The notes: generated by a model not told the origin, from the letters alone. Positions 1-10,045 are shown, counted from the stretch's first letter. The stretch is DNA of 51,547 nucleotides from Clostridia bacterium BRH_c25 (GCA_001515955.1 LOES01000253.1:1-51547), one strand, 5' to 3'. Numbers and translations: made by a program.

Positions 1-1
1 C

Positions 2-1780
2 ACAGGTGAGATGTTAGTTGGTTCAGATACTACAACATCTAAAACGGCAAATGATATAAAGATATCAGCTTTTGCTGCTGAGCTTAACAACAACATAATC
101 AACAGCACATCTATTCCAGACATCACCTATTTTGCCTGGGGTCCGGATGAAGGAAATGAAAACAATGGCTATCCGGTAATCACGAATGTACATATCAACA
201 CTGGCGGCGGTGCAGTCACATACACAGTAACCTACAACGGCAATGGTGCTACCTCAGGGACAGTGCCGACGGACAGCAGCAGTTACGCACAGGGATCAAC
301 AGTAACGGTTCTTGGCAACACTGGAAACCTGATCAAATCGGGATACACATTTGCGGGTTGGAACGCGCAAGCCAATGGAAGCGGGATCAGCTATGCGGTA
401 GGCGAAAGCTTTACAATAGGAAACGTTAATGTGACACTGTATGCGAAGTGGACGGCTGTAGGCGGTGGCGGCAATGGCAGTGAACACACATCAACACCGG
501 CACCGACACCGACACCGACACCGGCAAACAATGTACCGATAACTATCGACGATAAGACCCAGCAGCAGGCAGCTACCGTTTCAACCCAGACCCAGAACGG
601 CAAAACGGTTACAAGGGTTACGCTGGATACCCAAAAAATGACTGAAATCATTAATTCCAGCCAGACCGGAAGCACGCTCAATGTTCCAATAACAGGGAAA
701 GCCGATGTGGCGGTTGGCGAACTGGACGGCCAGTTGATCAAGGCCATGGAAAACAAGCAGGCTGTGATAGAAATCAGGACCGATAATGCTACCTACACCC
801 TGCCGGCACAGCAGATCAACATTGATGCCGTTTCGACACAACTGGGAGAGGATGTGAAGCTTTCCGACATCAAGGTAAGCATAGAAATAGCCAAAACCTC
901 TAACGAGACGGTTAAGGTTGTAGAAGATACTGCATCAAAGGGCAACTTCTTCATAGTTGTGCCCCCGGTAGAATTTAAGGTTTCCTGCACCTATGGCAAT
1001 AAAACCGTTGAAGTAAGCCAGTTTAACAACTATGTTGAGAGAACCGTAGCAATACCGGAAGGTGTTGATCCGACGAAGATAACGACAGGAGTTGTTGTAG
1101 GCGCTGACGGTACAGTAAGACATGTACCTACAAAGATAGTAGTAATAGACGGTAAATATTATGCTCAGATAAACAGCTTAACCAACAGTACTTACTCTGT
1201 AGTCTGGAATCCTGTTGAATTCAAGGATGCTGCAAACCATTGGGCAAAAGAGGCAATTAATGATATGGGCTCAAGAATGATTATCAGCGGAGTAGGCAAT
1301 GGTATGTTTGACCCTGGTGCGGATATTACCCGTGCCGAATTCGCAGCTATTATTGTAAGAGCCTTGGGCCTCACATCCGGATCCGGCAAGGTGCCCTTTA
1401 CAGATATCAAGGGTACGGATTGGTACAGCGGCTATGTGATAACCGCAGCTGAATATAAGCTTATATCCGGCTATGGCAATGGCAAATTCGGGCCGACGGA
1501 TAAAATTACACAGGAACAGGCTATGGTTATTATAGCAAGAGCAATGAGCCTTACCGGACTGGAAGTTCAACTTACCTCAGGGGAGATTGGGAAGCTGCTT
1601 TCGGACTGCCTGGATACAGATGGAGCTTCAGAATATGCCAAGGGCAGTATTGCAGCATGTATCAAGCTTGGGATTGTTGCAGGGGGAAATGATAAGCCTG
1701 TCACTGCGAAGGATAACATTACAAAGGCTGAAATTGCAGTTATTGTAAGGCGACTGCTGCAAAAATCAAACTTAATATAA
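2..1780 (+). CDS. S-layer homology (SLH) domain surface protein, 5'-truncated
   Basis: The reading frame is open to the left edge, and the first ATG (11) has its only AGGTGAG purine run directly against it, so the N-terminus and any signal peptide probably lie outside the window. Counting from that ATG, residues about 70-150 form an InlB-type/Flg_new beta-grasp repeat (GYTFAGWNAQ, then TLYAKW), followed by a Pro/Thr linker (TPAPTPTPTP, about 160-172), an unrecognised beta-rich domain of about 230 residues, and three SLH modules starting near residues 403, 463 and 537 (FKDAANHWAKEAI; TRAEFAAIIVRALGL). SLH modules bind pyruvylated secondary cell-wall polymer in Gram-positive bacteria, so this is very likely a wall-anchored exported protein. 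Its ligand cannot be told. A strong terminator follows. Confidence 0.9.
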   Translation, partial: TGEMLVGSDTTTSKTANDIKISAFAAELNNNIINSTSIPDITYFAWGPDEGNENNGYPVITNVHINTGGGAVTYTVTYNGNGATSGTVPTDSSSYAQGSTVTVLGNTGNLIKSGYTFAGWNAQANGSGISYAVGESFTIGNVNVTLYAKWTAVGGGGNGSEHTSTPAPTPTPTPANNVPITIDDKTQQQAATVSTQTQNGKTVTRVTLDTQKMTEIINSSQTGSTLNVPITGKADVAVGELDGQLIKAMENKQAVIEIRTDNATYTLPAQQINIDAVSTQLGEDVKLSDIKVSIEIAKTSNETVKVVEDTASKGNFFIVVPPVEFKVSCTYGNKTVEVSQFNNYVERTVAIPEGVDPTKITTGVVVGADGTVRHVPTKIVVIDGKYYAQINSLTNSTYSVVWNPVEFKDAANHWAKEAINDMGSRMIISGVGNGMFDPGADITRAEFAAIIVRALGLTSGSGKVPFTDIKGTDWYSGYVITAAEYKLISGYGNGKFGPTDKITQEQAMVIIARAMSLTGLEVQLTSGEIGKLLSDCLDTDGASEYAKGSIAACIKLGIVAGGNDKPVTAKDNITKAEIAVIVRRLLQKSNLI

Positions 1781-1798
1781 ACAAATACTCAGATACTG

Positions 1799-1829
1799 AA
1801 GGCCTCTGCAAATTAAAGCAGAGGCCTTT
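1799..1829 (+). terminator. Rho-independent terminator of the SLH gene
   Basis: An 11-bp perfect stem (AAGGCCTCTGC pairing with GCAGAGGCCTT) with an 8-nt loop lies just after the SLH stop codon. It separates this gene from the rapZ operon. The T tract after the stem is short. Confidence 0.85.
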
Positions 1830-1848
1830 AACCATATCAGGATCACAT

Positions 1849-1869
1849 ATCTCGCACCTCGCATCTAAT
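1849..1869. repeat. Short run of 7-bp units
   Basis: Three adjacent heptamers (ATCTCGC, ACCTCGC, ATCTAAT) occupy this gap. They resemble in design, though not in exact sequence, the heptamer runs at 3575-3666, 15787-15817 and 18986-19006. Confidence 0.4.
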
Positions 1870-1890
1870 ATTAGTATGACAAATGGCATT

Positions 1891-1918
1891 TTGACAATAA
1901 TAATGATATTATTATTAA
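1891..1918 (+). promoter_or_regulatory. Probable sigma-A promoter of the PHP-rapZ-yvcK-lepB-whiA operon
   Basis: TTGACA (1891-1896), a 16-bp spacer and TATTAA (1913-1918) lie about 35 bp upstream of the PHP gene. The -35 is perfect and the -10 is weaker. Confidence 0.55.
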
Positions 1919-1953
1919 GTGAATCACAATTTTGAGCATATGAGGTGAGATGT

Positions 1954-2688
1954 TTGATAGAGCTGTATGCAGATTACCATACCCATACGGTTTACAGCCA
2001 CGGTACTGGAAATATAATGGATAATGTCATGGCGGCAAGGAAGAAGGGACTTACCGAAGTCGCGATAACGGACCATGGCATAAGGCACTTTGCCTACGGG
2101 GCAAGGCTTAAAGATATTGTAAAAATGCGGGATGAGATAGACAGAATTAATGACAGTGCGGAGGGTATAAAGGTGCTGTTGGGTATGGAGTGCAATATCA
2201 TAAGTACTGACGGGGATATTGATATGGATGACGGAATACGCAAATATCTGGATATACTTCTGGTGGGCTTTCATATGATGGTAGTGCCGAAAACTGTAAA
2301 AGACTTTTTCAATATGTATGGTAGAAACTATATGTCGAAAATATTTCATATAGGTACGGAAGGAATTGAGAAGACAAATACCGAATCAATGATAAAGGCA
2401 ATACGGAAGCATAAGATAGATATCATAACACATCCTGGTGCCCGTATTCCTCTTGATACTACTATTATTGCAAGGGAAGCTGCCAAAGCCGGTACAGCCC
2501 TTGAGATAAACTCCCACAGCAGTTTTATGAGGGCAGAGCATGTTATTGCTGCAGCAAGAGAAGGGGTAAAGTTTGTGATTGACAGTGATGCTCATTCTCC
2601 TGAGAATGTGGGAAATTTGCAGAATGGACTTGATATTGCCATAGAAGCCGGTTTGACCAGCGAGCAGATAATAAACGCAGTAAAATAG
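1954..2688 (+). CDS. PHP-domain phosphoesterase
   Basis: This protein has the PHP (polymerase and histidinol phosphatase) metal-binding fold: an N-terminal YADYHTHT motif, then TDHG, HPGARIP and a late [11 protein letters not shown] motif, which supply the usual His/Asp ligands of a multi-metal centre. Length (244 residues) and order match stand-alone YcdX-like PHP hydrolases, whose substrates are mostly unknown. The TTG at 1954 is preferred as start because GAGGTGA ends about 5 bases before it; the GTG at 1945 lies inside that ribosome site. The gene ends 11 bp before rapZ and is probably cotranscribed with it. Hydrolysis of a phosphomonoester is inferred from the family; no substrate is predicted. 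Confidence 0.85.
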   Translation: MIELYADYHTHTVYSHGTGNIMDNVMAARKKGLTEVAITDHGIRHFAYGARLKDIVKMRDEIDRINDSAEGIKVLLGMECNIISTDGDIDMDDGIRKYLDILLVGFHMMVVPKTVKDFFNMYGRNYMSKIFHIGTEGIEKTNTESMIKAIRKHKIDIITHPGARIPLDTTIIAREAAKAGTALEINSHSSFMRAEHVIAAAREGVKFVIDSDAHSPENVGNLQNGLDIAIEAGLTSEQIINAVK

Positions 2689-2699
2689 GGGGTATAGGC

Positions 2700-3566
2700 A
2701 TGAAGTTTTTAATAGTAACAGGTTTGTCGGGTGCAGGAAAAAGTCAGTCAATTAAGTTTCTTGAGGATTTGGGGTATTTTTGTGTTGACAACCTGCCCCC
2801 TGCACTTATCGCTAAATTTGCTGAAATGTGTGCTGAAAGTAATGGTACTATAGATAAGGCGGCGATAGTAATAGACATCAGGGTGGGAAAATTCTTCGAC
2901 CAGCTTTCGTCAAGACTTGATGAGCTTAAAGCGTCGGGGCATACCTATGATATACTTTTCTTGGAGGCCTCAGATGAAACTCTCATTAAGAGGTTCAAAT
3001 CCAGCAGAAGGATGCACCCCTTGGCTGCGAACGGTAGAATTATTAAAGGAATTAAGGCTGAAAGAAGAAAGCTTGAGGAAATAAAATCCAAAGCTACGAA
3101 TATAATAGATACGACGAACCTGAGTCCTTCAGAGCTGAAGGAGGAAATAATTCATCTGTTTGTTGAGGGGGGCAAGTCGGAGGGACTTATCATAAATATA
3201 CTTTCCTTTGGCTTCAAGTATGGTATTCCCTTGGATTCTGACATGGTATTTGATGTAAGGTTTCTTCCCAATCCATACTATGTGGAGAATCTGAAAAAGT
3301 TCAGCGGGGTTGATGAAGGTGTAAGGAATTATGTCATGCAATGGCCTGCAGCAGTTGAGTTTATGAACAAGCTGACGGACATGGTGGAGTATCTGATTCC
3401 TCATTTCATTAAAGAAGGGAAATCCCAGCTGGTAATTGCAATTGGCTGTACAGGAGGACGGCATCGATCCGTCACCATGGCCAATATGCTGAGTCAGAAG
3501 CTTAAGGAGAACAACCACAGGGTTATAGTAGAACATAGAGATATAGAAGAAGAGAATTATAGATAG
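2700..3566 (+). CDS. rapZ: RapZ/YvcJ family nucleotide-binding protein
   Basis: The protein begins with a P-loop (GLSGAGKSQ, residues 8-16) and ends with the conserved RapZ C-terminal region ([13 protein letters not shown]). Its 288 residues are the normal family length. In Enterobacteria RapZ is an RNase adapter controlling glmS mRNA through small RNAs. In Firmicutes the homologue YvcJ binds and hydrolyses nucleotides, and its role is less clear. It sits in the conserved rapZ-yvcK-whiA order, which supports the assignment. The ATG follows a GGGGG ribosome site, 11 bp after the PHP gene. Confidence 0.95.
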   Translation: MKFLIVTGLSGAGKSQSIKFLEDLGYFCVDNLPPALIAKFAEMCAESNGTIDKAAIVIDIRVGKFFDQLSSRLDELKASGHTYDILFLEASDETLIKRFKSSRRMHPLAANGRIIKGIKAERRKLEEIKSKATNIIDTTNLSPSELKEEIIHLFVEGGKSEGLIINILSFGFKYGIPLDSDMVFDVRFLPNPYYVENLKKFSGVDEGVRNYVMQWPAAVEFMNKLTDMVEYLIPHFIKEGKSQLVIAIGCTGGRHRSVTMANMLSQKLKENNHRVIVEHRDIEEENYR

Positions 3567-3574
3567 GAATGATA

Positions 3575-3666
3575 AGTCGCTAGTCACTAGACTCTAGTCA
3601 CTAGATAATGCGGGGCTTCGAAGTCCGTCCCTAATTCTAGAGACTAGCGACTCGTGACTAGTGACT
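3575..3666. repeat. Inverted pair of 7-bp-unit arrays between rapZ and yvcK
   Basis: The left arm (3575-3604) reads as heptamers AGTCGCT, AGTCACT, AGACTCT, AGTCACT and then AG. The right arm (3637-3666), on the other strand, reads AGTCACT, AGTCACG, AGTCGCT, AGTCTCT and then AG. A GC-rich core with a self-complementary CTTCGAAG lies between them. The unit could form a large cruciform or RNA hairpin inside the operon. A related single arm recurs at 15787-15817. Confidence 0.75.
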
Positions 3667-3686
3667 GTTATTTAGGGGGGTTATGC

Positions 3687-4772
3687 TTGAAAAACAATTC
3701 TTTAAAGAATATATTATATGAGAAGGGAATAATTTCAGGCGGTCCAAAGATTGTAGCAATAGGCGGAGGTACAGGGCTTTCGGTACTTCTCAGGGGCTTG
3801 AAGAATTATACATCCAATATAACTGCAATAGTTACGGTATCAGATGACGGAGGAGGTTCGGGGCTGATCAGGACAGACATGGGTATTCTCCCTCCGGGAG
3901 ACATCAGAAACTGCATAGTTTCTCTGGCTAATACCGAACCTATAATGGAGCAGCTTATGCAGTACCGTTTTAAAGAGGGAACGCTAAAAGGACAAAGCTT
4001 CGGGAATCTGTTTATCGCTGCGATGAATGATATCTGCGGCAGCTTTGATGCTGCTGTCAGAGAAGTAAGCAGCGTATTGGCCGTGACGGGAAAGGTCCTC
4101 CCGGTGACTCTTGAAGATGTGGTGCTGTATGCAGAGCTTGAAGACGGGACAGTTATCAAAGGGGAATCCCAGATACCCATAAAACAGCAGGCACTGGATA
4201 AAAGAATCAGGAGAGTCTTTTTAAAACCCGGTAATTGCAAGCCTTTGCCGGTAGCACTTAGGGAGATACAAGATGCCGACGTTATTATACTTGGCCCCGG
4301 AAGTCTTTATACCAGCATCATACCCAATATCCTTGTGAAGAACATGGCAAGAGCAATTAACAACTCCGGCGCCATGAAGATATATGTAAGCAATATAATG
4401 ACACAGCAGGGGGAAACGGTAGGATACAGCCTTTCTGAACACATAAAGGCAATTAATGACCATGGGAATAAGCTTCTGATAGATTACACCATCGCAAATA
4501 CAGGAAAGATTCCTCAGATATTTTTGGATAAATACAAAACTGAAGATGCTTATCCAGTGTTGATAGACTATGATATAATAGCTGATATGGGAATTAAAGT
4601 TCTTGACGGAGATTATGTAAGCATCGAGAACGGATATCTGAGGCATAACTTCAACGAACTGGCGAAGCAGATATTCAAGCTGTTGAATGAAGAGCGGCTC
4701 CAAAAGGATAAAAAGAGACTGCTGGATTATTATCTTATCAGTAGTTTGTTGAAGAAGGGCAAAAGAAATTAA
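3687..4772 (+). CDS. yvcK: YvcK/CofD-like family protein
   Basis: YvcK proteins bind UDP-sugars and are needed for normal cell-wall synthesis and growth on gluconeogenic carbon sources in Bacillus and Mycobacterium. The sequence has the CofD-like Rossmann start (IVAIGGGTGLSVLLRGLK), followed by TVSDDGGGSGLIR and PPGDIRNC, all typical of the family. The TTG at 3687 is chosen because an AGGGGGG site ends 6 bases before it; an upstream in-frame start at 3654 would lie inside the repeat array. This gives 361 residues. The next gene here is lepB rather than the usual whiA. Confidence 0.93.
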   Translation: MKNNSLKNILYEKGIISGGPKIVAIGGGTGLSVLLRGLKNYTSNITAIVTVSDDGGGSGLIRTDMGILPPGDIRNCIVSLANTEPIMEQLMQYRFKEGTLKGQSFGNLFIAAMNDICGSFDAAVREVSSVLAVTGKVLPVTLEDVVLYAELEDGTVIKGESQIPIKQQALDKRIRRVFLKPGNCKPLPVALREIQDADVIILGPGSLYTSIIPNILVKNMARAINNSGAMKIYVSNIMTQQGETVGYSLSEHIKAINDHGNKLLIDYTIANTGKIPQIFLDKYKTEDAYPVLIDYDIIADMGIKVLDGDYVSIENGYLRHNFNELAKQIFKLLNEERLQKDKKRLLDYYLISSLLKKGKRN

Positions 4773-4788
4773 CAAAGGGGAGATTAAC

Positions 4789-5313
4789 TTGGACGCAAAC
4801 ATAAAAAAAGAGGTAATATCGTGGATAAAGCTGATATTATCAGCATTTGTCATTGCTTTTATACTTAAGACCTATGTGTTTCAAATAGCACTGGTCAACC
4901 AGATATCAATGGAGCCTACACTGCATGAGGGGCAGATTCTAGTAATTGCAAAGGTGAACTATCTGTTTGGCAATCCTGATAGAGGAGACATTGTTGTACT
5001 GAAGGATGAACTGGAGAACAAATATTTGATCAAGAGAGCAATAGGGCTTCCCGGTGAAGTCATTGATATAAGGAATAACAAGGTATATATAGATGAAAAA
5101 GAGCTAAAGCCTGATTTTACTGAAGTACCCACTCAGAATAATGGTTTTGGAAAATCCAAGGTGCCGGAGGGCAAATATTTTGTAATGGGGGACAACAGAC
5201 TTCACAGCAGGGACAGTCGATCTGACACCGTGGGTTTTGTCAACCGCGGCAATATTGTGGGCAAGGCAGTGTTTAGAATATGGCCTGTCAATAAAATTGG
5301 AATCCTAAAATAA
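4789..5313 (+). CDS. lepB: Signal peptidase I
   Basis: This is a single-pass type I signal peptidase that removes Sec signal peptides at the outer face of the membrane. A transmembrane segment spans about residues 13-36. The catalytic Ser40 lies in ISMEPT, the general-base Lys82 in YLIKRAIGLPGE, and the C-terminal box VMGDNRLHSRDSR is complete. Length (174 residues) is typical of Gram-positive SipS-like enzymes. The start is a TTG after GGGGAG. It is embedded in the rapZ-yvcK-whiA operon, 16 bp after yvcK and 12 bp before whiA, an uncommon insertion that ties it to a core operon. Confidence 0.95.
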   Translation: MDANIKKEVISWIKLILSAFVIAFILKTYVFQIALVNQISMEPTLHEGQILVIAKVNYLFGNPDRGDIVVLKDELENKYLIKRAIGLPGEVIDIRNNKVYIDEKELKPDFTEVPTQNNGFGKSKVPEGKYFVMGDNRLHSRDSRSDTVGFVNRGNIVGKAVFRIWPVNKIGILK

Positions 5314-5325
5314 TGAGGTGCTATT

Positions 5326-6282
5326 ATGACCTTTTCTTCCATAACAAAGAATGAAATATCAAAAATAGTCATCACGAACAAGTGCTGTCAGCTTGCTTTG
5401 CTGTCAGCACTTATTAAAATGACCGGAACGGTTCAGATACATGGGGTGAATAAGATAGGTGTAAGGCTTTCTACTGAGAATGCGTCAATAGCTAGAATGC
5501 TGTTTTCACTGTTGAAGAACTGCTTTGAAATCAGTACCAGAGTGGTGGTGAGAAAAAACAGGCATCTTAAAAAGAACAACAATTACACCTTGTATATTGA
5601 CTCGGATATGGGTTCCCTTGAGATACTCAAAGTGACGGGAATACTGCAGGAGAGCGACAAAGGACTGAGATTGAATTATAAGCTGCCTTACCACCTGGTA
5701 AAGAAGTCCTGCTGCAAAAAAGCTTATATCAGGGGAGTGTTTCTGGGAGGCGGCTCAATAAGTGACCCTGAGAAGACCTACCATCTTGAACTGGTAACAA
5801 ACAATGAGGATTTTGCCGAAGACATAAAAGAGCTGCTTAATCACTACGAGCTTGGAGCAAAGGTAGTGATCAGGAAAGGAAATCACGTGGTCTATTTAAA
5901 GGAAGGGGAGCACATTGTGAATTTCCTCAATATAATTGGAGCACACAATGCCCTGCTGAGCCTTGAGAATGTCAGAATATACAAAGAAATGCGCAATAAT
6001 GTAAATAGGATTGTGAACTGTGAAACTGCCAACCTGGATAAGACCCTCAATGCTTCATTAAGGCAGATAGAAAATATAAAATATATCAAGGATACGATAG
6101 GTTTGGATAAGCTTCCGGCAGGTCTTGCGGAAATTGCTGAGCTGAGGTTGGAGTACAGGGAGTCAAGCCTTAAGGAGTTAGGTGAAATGATGAGTCCTGC
6201 CATAGGCAAGTCCGGTGTGAACCATAGACTTAGAAAGCTGGATCAAATAGCAGAGAACCTTAAGGACAGACGCAGTGAATAG
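5326..6282 (+). CDS. whiA: DNA-binding protein WhiA
   Basis: WhiA is a conserved Gram-positive protein with an N-terminal degenerate LAGLIDADG homing-endonuclease fold and a C-terminal helix-turn-helix. It controls sporulation genes in Streptomyces and affects division and chromosome segregation in Bacillus. Here the RGVFLGGGSISDPEKTYHLE core (about residues 139-158) and the C-terminal LGEMMSPAIGKSGVNHRLRK helix-turn-helix are plain. Length (318 residues) is normal. The ATG follows GAGGTG, and the gene ends the operon: a separate promoter begins immediately after the stop codon. Confidence 0.95.
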   Translation: MTFSSITKNEISKIVITNKCCQLALLSALIKMTGTVQIHGVNKIGVRLSTENASIARMLFSLLKNCFEISTRVVVRKNRHLKKNNNYTLYIDSDMGSLEILKVTGILQESDKGLRLNYKLPYHLVKKSCCKKAYIRGVFLGGGSISDPEKTYHLELVTNNEDFAEDIKELLNHYELGAKVVIRKGNHVVYLKEGEHIVNFLNIIGAHNALLSLENVRIYKEMRNNVNRIVNCETANLDKTLNASLRQIENIKYIKDTIGLDKLPAGLAEIAELRLEYRESSLKELGEMMSPAIGKSGVNHRLRKLDQIAENLKDRRSE

Positions 6283-6283
6283 T

Positions 6284-6313
6284 TTTACACAATATTTCCA
6301 TTTATGATATAAT
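6284..6313 (+). promoter_or_regulatory. Sigma-A promoter of the HD-GYP gene
   Basis: TTTACA (6284-6289), an 18-bp spacer and a perfect TATAAT (6308-6313) lie 45 bp before the HD-GYP start. Confidence 0.75.
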
Positions 6314-6358
6314 GTTGTTTAAAAGTGGTACAGGTCTTTGGGGGGGAGGGTATTTAGT

Positions 6359-7426
6359 ATGAGGAAGATTCTGGTTGAGAAATTAAGGGAAGGGATGGTC
6401 CTTGCCAGGACTCTGCACAGCTATGACGGAAACATATTGTTGAATGCTGGTATCATACTGAAAAATTCTTATATATTGAAGCTCAAGGATATAGGTATAC
6501 GAGAACTGTATATAGAGGATGAAATAAGCCGCGATATTGTACTTAAAGATATTGTATCAGAAGAAACTAGGTTTGAAGCCAGAATAAATATCAAGAACGC
6601 AATGGACAGCATCAGATATGGAAGTTCCCTTGATGTTAAGCCTATCAGGAACAGTGTGTGTAAAATGATAGATGAGCTTATGGATGTCAAGGACACCATG
6701 GTTAACATGCAGGATTTAAAGAGCAACGATCAATACACCTTCAGCCATAGCGTTAATGTATGTGTATTGTCTCTCATCACAGGCATATCTATGAAATATG
6801 ATGAGGAAAAGCTTAGAGAAATTGGAATAGGTGCAATGCTGCACGATGTAGGCAAGATCAGGATACCCAATGAAATATTGAACAAACCCGGGACACTGAC
6901 AGCGGAAGAATTCGATATTGTAAAGAAGCATACAAGCTATGGTTATGAACTGCTTAAAAAAAGCAAGGTGCTAAGTACCTATGCCAGCTATATAGCCTTG
7001 ACTCATCATGAGAGATATGACGGAGAAGGCTATCCTCTGGGCCTCAGAGGTGAAGAGATACATGAGTTTTCCAGAATAGTATCAATTGCTGATGTATATG
7101 ATGCCATGACCTCGGACAGGGTATACAAGAAGAGGGTTAATATTAATGAAGCTGTTGAGTATCTTGTTGGAATGGGAGACCACCACTTCGACTACAATAT
7201 AGTGAGGAACTTCATTGAGCATATAACCATATATCCCCCCGGGACCTGTGTGCTTTTAAATGACGGGGAGAAGGCAATAGTAGTGGATGTCAACAAGAGA
7301 TACCCAAACAGACCGATTGTCAGAATACTTGCTGACAAAGAAGGGCAGATACCCAAAGAACCCTTTGAAATTGACCTGACCAAGAACAATACACTCTTGA
7401 TAAGCGATATTATTGAGGATATGTAG
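6359..7426 (+). CDS. HD-GYP domain protein, probable cyclic-di-GMP phosphodiesterase
   Basis: The central HD-GYP domain has the metal-binding HDVGK motif, the HHERYDGEGYP motif that defines the HD-GYP subgroup, and ADVYDAMTSDR. Most such proteins hydrolyse cyclic di-GMP, controlling motility and biofilm formation. An N-terminal region of about 100 residues resembles the adaptor part often found in these proteins, and a small C-terminal beta-rich segment follows the catalytic domain. No membrane segment is seen, so it is cytosolic. The ATG at 6359 follows a strong GGGGGGAGGG site and gives 355 residues; an in-frame TTG upstream (6338) lies before that site. It has its own promoter. Confidence 0.88.
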   Translation: MRKILVEKLREGMVLARTLHSYDGNILLNAGIILKNSYILKLKDIGIRELYIEDEISRDIVLKDIVSEETRFEARINIKNAMDSIRYGSSLDVKPIRNSVCKMIDELMDVKDTMVNMQDLKSNDQYTFSHSVNVCVLSLITGISMKYDEEKLREIGIGAMLHDVGKIRIPNEILNKPGTLTAEEFDIVKKHTSYGYELLKKSKVLSTYASYIALTHHERYDGEGYPLGLRGEEIHEFSRIVSIADVYDAMTSDRVYKKRVNINEAVEYLVGMGDHHFDYNIVRNFIEHITIYPPGTCVLLNDGEKAIVVDVNKRYPNRPIVRILADKEGQIPKEPFEIDLTKNNTLLISDIIEDM

Positions 7427-7463
7427 GGTATGGGCAATAGGTTGAGGTATTCCTGTTGGGTAT

Positions 7464-7550
7464 GGTTGCGCGTTTCGAGTTACGCGTGTTTTAGGGGAAG
7501 GCTTTGGGGTGAATATGAAGGAATGTAGGAGCGAACAGTGTTCGCCCACA
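7464..7550. repeat. Intergenic hairpins, including a GTAGG-type repeat
   Basis: The gap between the HD-GYP gene and glk holds a hairpin with arms GCGCGT and ACGCGT. A second hairpin (7531-7545) has the palindrome GCGAACA-G-TGTTCGC preceded by TGTAGGA. The second belongs to the same family as the hairpins at 15851-15902 and 19005-19031, which share the GTAGGG lead and differ in arm sequence. Confidence 0.6.
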
Positions 7551-7591
7551 TAAGGATTTAAGATAGAATATGCATTTTCGGAGGTGCAGCA

Positions 7592-8542
7592 ATGTTAGTC
7601 GGAATAGACTTGGGAGGTACGGCAGTAAAAGCAGGCTTGGTGGACCGGGAAGGAAGGATTCTTATACAATCTTCCATAGATACCAAGGTAGGTAGAGATT
7701 ACAGACTTATAATTGATGATATGAAAAAGCAGATTGAAAAGCTGCTTTCCGATTATGGGAGCAGAGTTGAGGATATAGAGTCCATAGGTATCGGAGCTCC
7801 GGGGCTTATGAATTATAAAAGCGGCTATGTGATTTACTGCACCAATTTATTCTGGGACAACGTCCCTCTGGGAGTTGAACTGAAGGAGCATTTCAAGAAA
7901 CCTGTATATATTGAGAATGACGCAACTGTGGCAGGTTTGGCTGAAAGCCTTTTTGGGTCCACCAGGGGGGTGTCGGATTCTGTATTTCTTACTATCGGCA
8001 CCGGAATAGGTTCAGGGATTATAATAAATCATAAGATATACAGCGGCAGCCACTTTGCAGGCTCCGAAATAGGGCACATGATAATAGGGAATAATTTCTA
8101 CAAGTGCAACTGCGGCAATAACGGCTGCCTTGAGACTTTTGCATCGGCAACTGCAATGATAAAATACGCTGCACACAGGCTTGAAAAAGACAAGGTAAAA
8201 TCGGTCATTCTTGAAAAAGCTGCCGGTAAAGCAGAGGATATAAATGCAAAGATTATTTTCGATGCCGCCAAGGAAGGAGATCCTCTCGGGAAGGAAACAG
8301 TAGACAGGATGATCAGGTATCTCTCTATAGGTATTATAAATATTTGCAACATATTGGATCCTGAAATAATAGCAATAGGAGGCGGGGTATCCAAGGCAGG
8401 GGAATACCTCACTCTGCGGCTGAAGGAAGAAGTGGGGAAGATGTTCTTCACATCCAATATCAAGTATGGTGATATCGTGCTGGCACAGTTGGGGAATGAG
8501 GCAGGGATATTGGGAGCGGCTTTCCTGGGAAATAATATGTAG
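7592..8542 (+). CDS. glk: ROK family glucokinase
   Basis: This enzyme phosphorylates glucose with ATP as the entry step to glycolysis. It has the N-terminal ATP-binding [12 protein letters not shown] motif, the catalytic ENDATVAGL region, and the ROK signature with the zinc-binding [10 protein letters not shown] cluster preceded by GHMI. Length is 316 residues, normal for the family. pgi follows after 17 bp, with the pfk and pyk genes further downstream, so glucose is the most likely substrate. Other ROK sugar kinases cannot be excluded from motifs alone. Confidence 0.9.
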   Translation: MLVGIDLGGTAVKAGLVDREGRILIQSSIDTKVGRDYRLIIDDMKKQIEKLLSDYGSRVEDIESIGIGAPGLMNYKSGYVIYCTNLFWDNVPLGVELKEHFKKPVYIENDATVAGLAESLFGSTRGVSDSVFLTIGTGIGSGIIINHKIYSGSHFAGSEIGHMIIGNNFYKCNCGNNGCLETFASATAMIKYAAHRLEKDKVKSVILEKAAGKAEDINAKIIFDAAKEGDPLGKETVDRMIRYLSIGIINICNILDPEIIAIGGGVSKAGEYLTLRLKEEVGKMFFTSNIKYGDIVLAQLGNEAGILGAAFLGNNM

Positions 8543-8559
8543 GAGGAAAAGGCGAAATT

Positions 8560-9903
8560 ATGAAAAAGCTAGGTTTTGATTATTCCAACTCCATGGTGAA
8601 GGACCATGAGATAGCTTATTTGGGAGAATATGTGAAGTCTGCCCATAACATGCTACATGGGAAGACCGGTGCGGGAAACGACTTTTTAGGCTGGGTGGAC
8701 TATCCCAGGAACTATGATAAGGATGAATTCGACAGGGTTTTGAAGGCAGCCCAGAGGATAAGGGATTTCTCGGAGGTGCTGTTGGTAATTGGCATCGGTG
8801 GCTCATATCTTGGTGCAAGGGCTGCAGTGGAGCTGCTGGGACATTCCTTCCACAACTTGTTGAAAAAGGACAGGAGAAATGCTCCTGAGATATATTTTCT
8901 TGGCAACAACATAAGCGGCGTATATTTCAAGCAGCTTATGGAGGCGATAGAAGGAAAAAGCGTCAGTGCCTGTGTGATCTCAAAGTCGGGAACCACTACA
9001 GAACCGGCTATAGCCTTCAGGTTTGTGAAGGCATATCTGGAGGAGAAGTATGGAAGGGCTGAAGCAGCCAAGCGGATTTATGCAATTACTGATGCTTCCA
9101 GAGGCGCACTTAAGAAGCTTGCAGCTGCAGAAGGCTATGATACCTTTGTAATAGCAGACGATATTGGGGGCAGGTACTCGGTGCTGACTCCTGTAGGACT
9201 GCTCCCGGTAGCAGCAGCAGGAATTGATGTAAAAAGTATACTTGAAGGTGCAAGGGATGCATGGGAAGAGTATTATGAGCAAGAGGTAGAGAAAAATCCT
9301 TGCTACCAGTATGCGGCTGTAAGAAGCTTGCTTGGCAGAAAAGGCAAAGCCATTGAAGTCATGATAAACTACGAGCCTTCACTGCATTTCTTTGCAGAGT
9401 GGTGGAAGCAGCTATATGGAGAAAGCGAAGGGAAGGACGGTAAAGGCATATTCCCGGCCTCAATGGATTTTTCTACTGATCTGCATTCCTTGGGTCAGTT
9501 CCTGCAGGATGGTACAAGAAATATGTTCGAAACCATCCTCAATGTGGAAAAGCCCAAGTTGGAGGCAGAAATAATCAATGATGAGGAAAACCTGGACGGC
9601 TTGAATTTTGTAAGTGGCAAGACAATGGATTATGTAAACAAAAAGGCATTTCAAGGCACCATGCTTGCTCACATGGACGGCGGAGTGCCTATAAATATAA
9701 TAAACATTCCTGAAATCAATGAGTACTACTTTGGTAAGCTGGTATATTTCTTTGAAAAGGCATGCGGTATAAGCGGCTATATGCTTGGAGTGAATCCATT
9801 CGACCAGCCTGGAGTTGAGGAGTATAAGAAGAATATGTTCGCGCTTCTGGGCAAGCCAGGCTACGAAAAATTGGGTGAGGAGCTTAATAAACGGCTCAAA
9901 TGA
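8560..9903 (+). CDS. pgi: Glucose-6-phosphate isomerase
   Basis: The enzyme interconverts glucose-6-phosphate and fructose-6-phosphate. Conserved family motifs are clear: [17 protein letters not shown] near residue 72, [14 protein letters not shown] around 140-155, and [14 protein letters not shown] around 200. Its 447 residues match the short Firmicutes type (about 450). It follows glk by 17 bp with a GGAGG site, so the two form a transcription unit feeding the phosphofructokinases encoded 5 kb downstream. Confidence 0.96.
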   Translation: MKKLGFDYSNSMVKDHEIAYLGEYVKSAHNMLHGKTGAGNDFLGWVDYPRNYDKDEFDRVLKAAQRIRDFSEVLLVIGIGGSYLGARAAVELLGHSFHNLLKKDRRNAPEIYFLGNNISGVYFKQLMEAIEGKSVSACVISKSGTTTEPAIAFRFVKAYLEEKYGRAEAAKRIYAITDASRGALKKLAAAEGYDTFVIADDIGGRYSVLTPVGLLPVAAAGIDVKSILEGARDAWEEYYEQEVEKNPCYQYAAVRSLLGRKGKAIEVMINYEPSLHFFAEWWKQLYGESEGKDGKGIFPASMDFSTDLHSLGQFLQDGTRNMFETILNVEKPKLEAEIINDEENLDGLNFVSGKTMDYVNKKAFQGTMLAHMDGGVPINIINIPEINEYYFGKLVYFFEKACGISGYMLGVNPFDQPGVEEYKKNMFALLGKPGYEKLGEELNKRLK

Positions 9904-9911
9904 AAAATGCT

Positions 9912-9940
9912 TTGACATTATGTGGCTAAAATAGTAATAA
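9912..9940 (+). promoter_or_regulatory. Probable promoter of the CheX-like gene
   Basis: TTGACA (9912-9917), a 17-bp spacer and TAATAA (9935-9940) follow the pgi stop codon directly. Confidence 0.55.
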
Positions 9941-10045
9941 TAGAGATATGCACAATATTGATATATTGAAGAAAAGACTTTTTGTATATTAATTATATTT
10001 GGGTGATATACAATATGGTAACAGAATTGTCGGGGAGGGATGGGT

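Noticed and set aside
3654..3686. Upstream in-frame start for yvcK
   Set aside because: It would place codons inside the heptamer repeat and has no ribosome site; TTG at 3687 follows AGGGGGG.
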